Source: CAXMMR01 sp965198995 (GTDB taxonomy: Bacteria > Pseudomonadota > Alphaproteobacteria > Acetobacterales > Acetobacteraceae). Taken from it: 64,000 nucleotides of DNA. The notes below the pieces were generated by a model. The model was given only the letters and a program-made list of their open reading frames with translations, was not told the origin of the DNA and searched no databases. A program made the translations under genes and the position numbers. The stretch covers positions 2,976,001-3,040,000 of the forward strand of contig CBDAQG010000002.1 in the NCBI GenBank assembly GCA_965198995.1. The letters are read 5' to 3'. The stretch's first letter is position 1, and each line of letters opens with the position of its first letter. Shown in pieces: positions 63,568 through 64,000 of the stretch.

Positions 63568-64000
63568 ATGGATGGAATGACCGACGACAAGGCGTCGGGC
63601 CAGTGCCCGATGTCCCCCACCCCGAGCCGCTCGCGCCGCGGCAACCGTGACTGGTGGCCCGAGCACCTGAGCCTCGCCACCCTCAGCCAGCACTCGCCGC
63701 GCGCCAACCCGATGGGTGCCGAGTTCAACTACGCCGAGGCGTTCAAGACCCTCGACTTGAACGCCGTCATCGCCGACCTGCACGCCCTGATGACCGACAG
63801 CCAGGAGTGGTGGCCGGCCGATTTCGGCCATTACGGCGGCCTGTTCATCCGCCTCGCCTGGCACAGCGCCGGCACCTACCGCACCACCGACGGCCGCGGC
63901 GGCGCCGGCGGCGGCCAGCAGCGCTTCGCCCCGCTCAACAGCTGGCCGGACAACGCAAACCTCGACAAGGGCCGCCGCCTGCTCTGGCCGATCAAGCAGA
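63568..64000 (+). CDS. katG: catalase-peroxidase KatG (5' part)
   Basis: ATG 63568 with AAGGAG seven bases before. The frame is open to the window edge. The haem distal motif RLAWHSAGTYRTTDGRGGAG carries the Arg, Trp and His of the family. QQRFAPLNSWPDN and LDKGRRLLWPIKQ follow. The enzyme removes H2O2 and, with oxyR next door, forms the standard peroxide-defence pair. Only the first ~144 residues are in the window. Confidence 0.95.
   Translation, partial: MDGMTDDKASGQCPMSPTPSRSRRGNRDWWPEHLSLATLSQHSPRANPMGAEFNYAEAFKTLDLNAVIADLHALMTDSQEWWPADFGHYGGLFIRLAWHSAGTYRTTDGRGGAGGGQQRFAPLNSWPDNANLDKGRRLLWPIKQ

Overview
The window is GC-rich DNA with alphaproteobacterial content: several TonB-dependent receptors, LysR, GntR/FCD and HxlR regulators, DUF3034, truncated globin, an OxyR-KatG pair, and IS21, ISL3 and IS427-type insertion sequences. 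Acetobacteraceae or another Rhodospirillales member is my best guess from gene content. It is an inference, because no rRNA or tRNA is present. I saw no rRNA, tRNA or CRISPR array.

Layout. Positions 1-2.9 kb hold the 3' end of a DAO-type FAD oxidoreductase, the wreck of a TonB receptor and a DUF892 gene. Positions 2.9-8.0 kb hold a leftward cassette of plasmid- or phage-like small genes (XF1762 family, zinc-finger protein, AAA ATPase and unknowns). Many of them are split by single frameshifts, and two share a duplicated leader of about 120 bp. Positions 8.0-12.0 kb hold an internally deleted IS21 element with a 6-bp target duplication inside a small gene, plus a frameshifted ScpA-like gene. 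Positions 12.2-16.5 kb hold an intact, overlapping four-gene operon: DUF3034 outer-membrane protein, exported truncated haemoglobin, cupredoxin-like protein, and a membrane GGDEF-EAL protein. Positions 16.5-21.8 kb are a graveyard of a DNA ligase tail, an ISL3 element, NERD and VOC fragments and a MobF relaxase tail. A LysR gene follows at 21.8-22.7 kb.

Positions 23.2-33.5 kb carry one 3,430-residue secreted or adhesin-like protein with ten nearly identical 133-residue repeats and a glycine-rich RTX-like C-terminus. Positions 34-34.7 kb have two more gene fragments. Positions 34.9-43.5 kb hold the most coherent accessory system: asparaginase-like enzyme, GntR/FCD regulator, TonB receptor, RutA-type flavin monooxygenase, isochorismatase-fold amidohydrolase, class III CoA-transferase and HMG-CoA-lyase-like enzyme. 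Two identical 14-bp sites in opposite orientation lie in the divergent control region. Together they look like uptake, oxidative ring opening, deamidation, CoA activation and C-C cleavage of an unidentified cyclic amide or imide.

Positions 43.6-44.9 kb hold an IS427-type element with a canonical -1 slippery heptamer and a short direct repeat. Positions 45-54.8 kb hold an alpha/beta hydrolase, a TonB/TonB-receptor divergent pair and a complete periplasmic-binding-protein ABC transporter (sugar or AI-2 type). Positions 55-57.7 kb hold a YbiI-like zinc finger, a divergent HxlR/azoreductase pair and dinB, whose upstream region is a MITE-sized relic of the same IS21. Positions 58.1-61.3 kb hold a GGDEF-EAL protein coupled by ATGA overlap to a HerA-type ATPase. 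The window ends with a DUF707-like glycosyltransferase, oxyR and the start of katG.

Intact genes tend to be in tight operons with overlapping stop/start codons. Broken genes concentrate between 1-21 kb and 34-34.7 kb, which marks those stretches as decaying mobile DNA.
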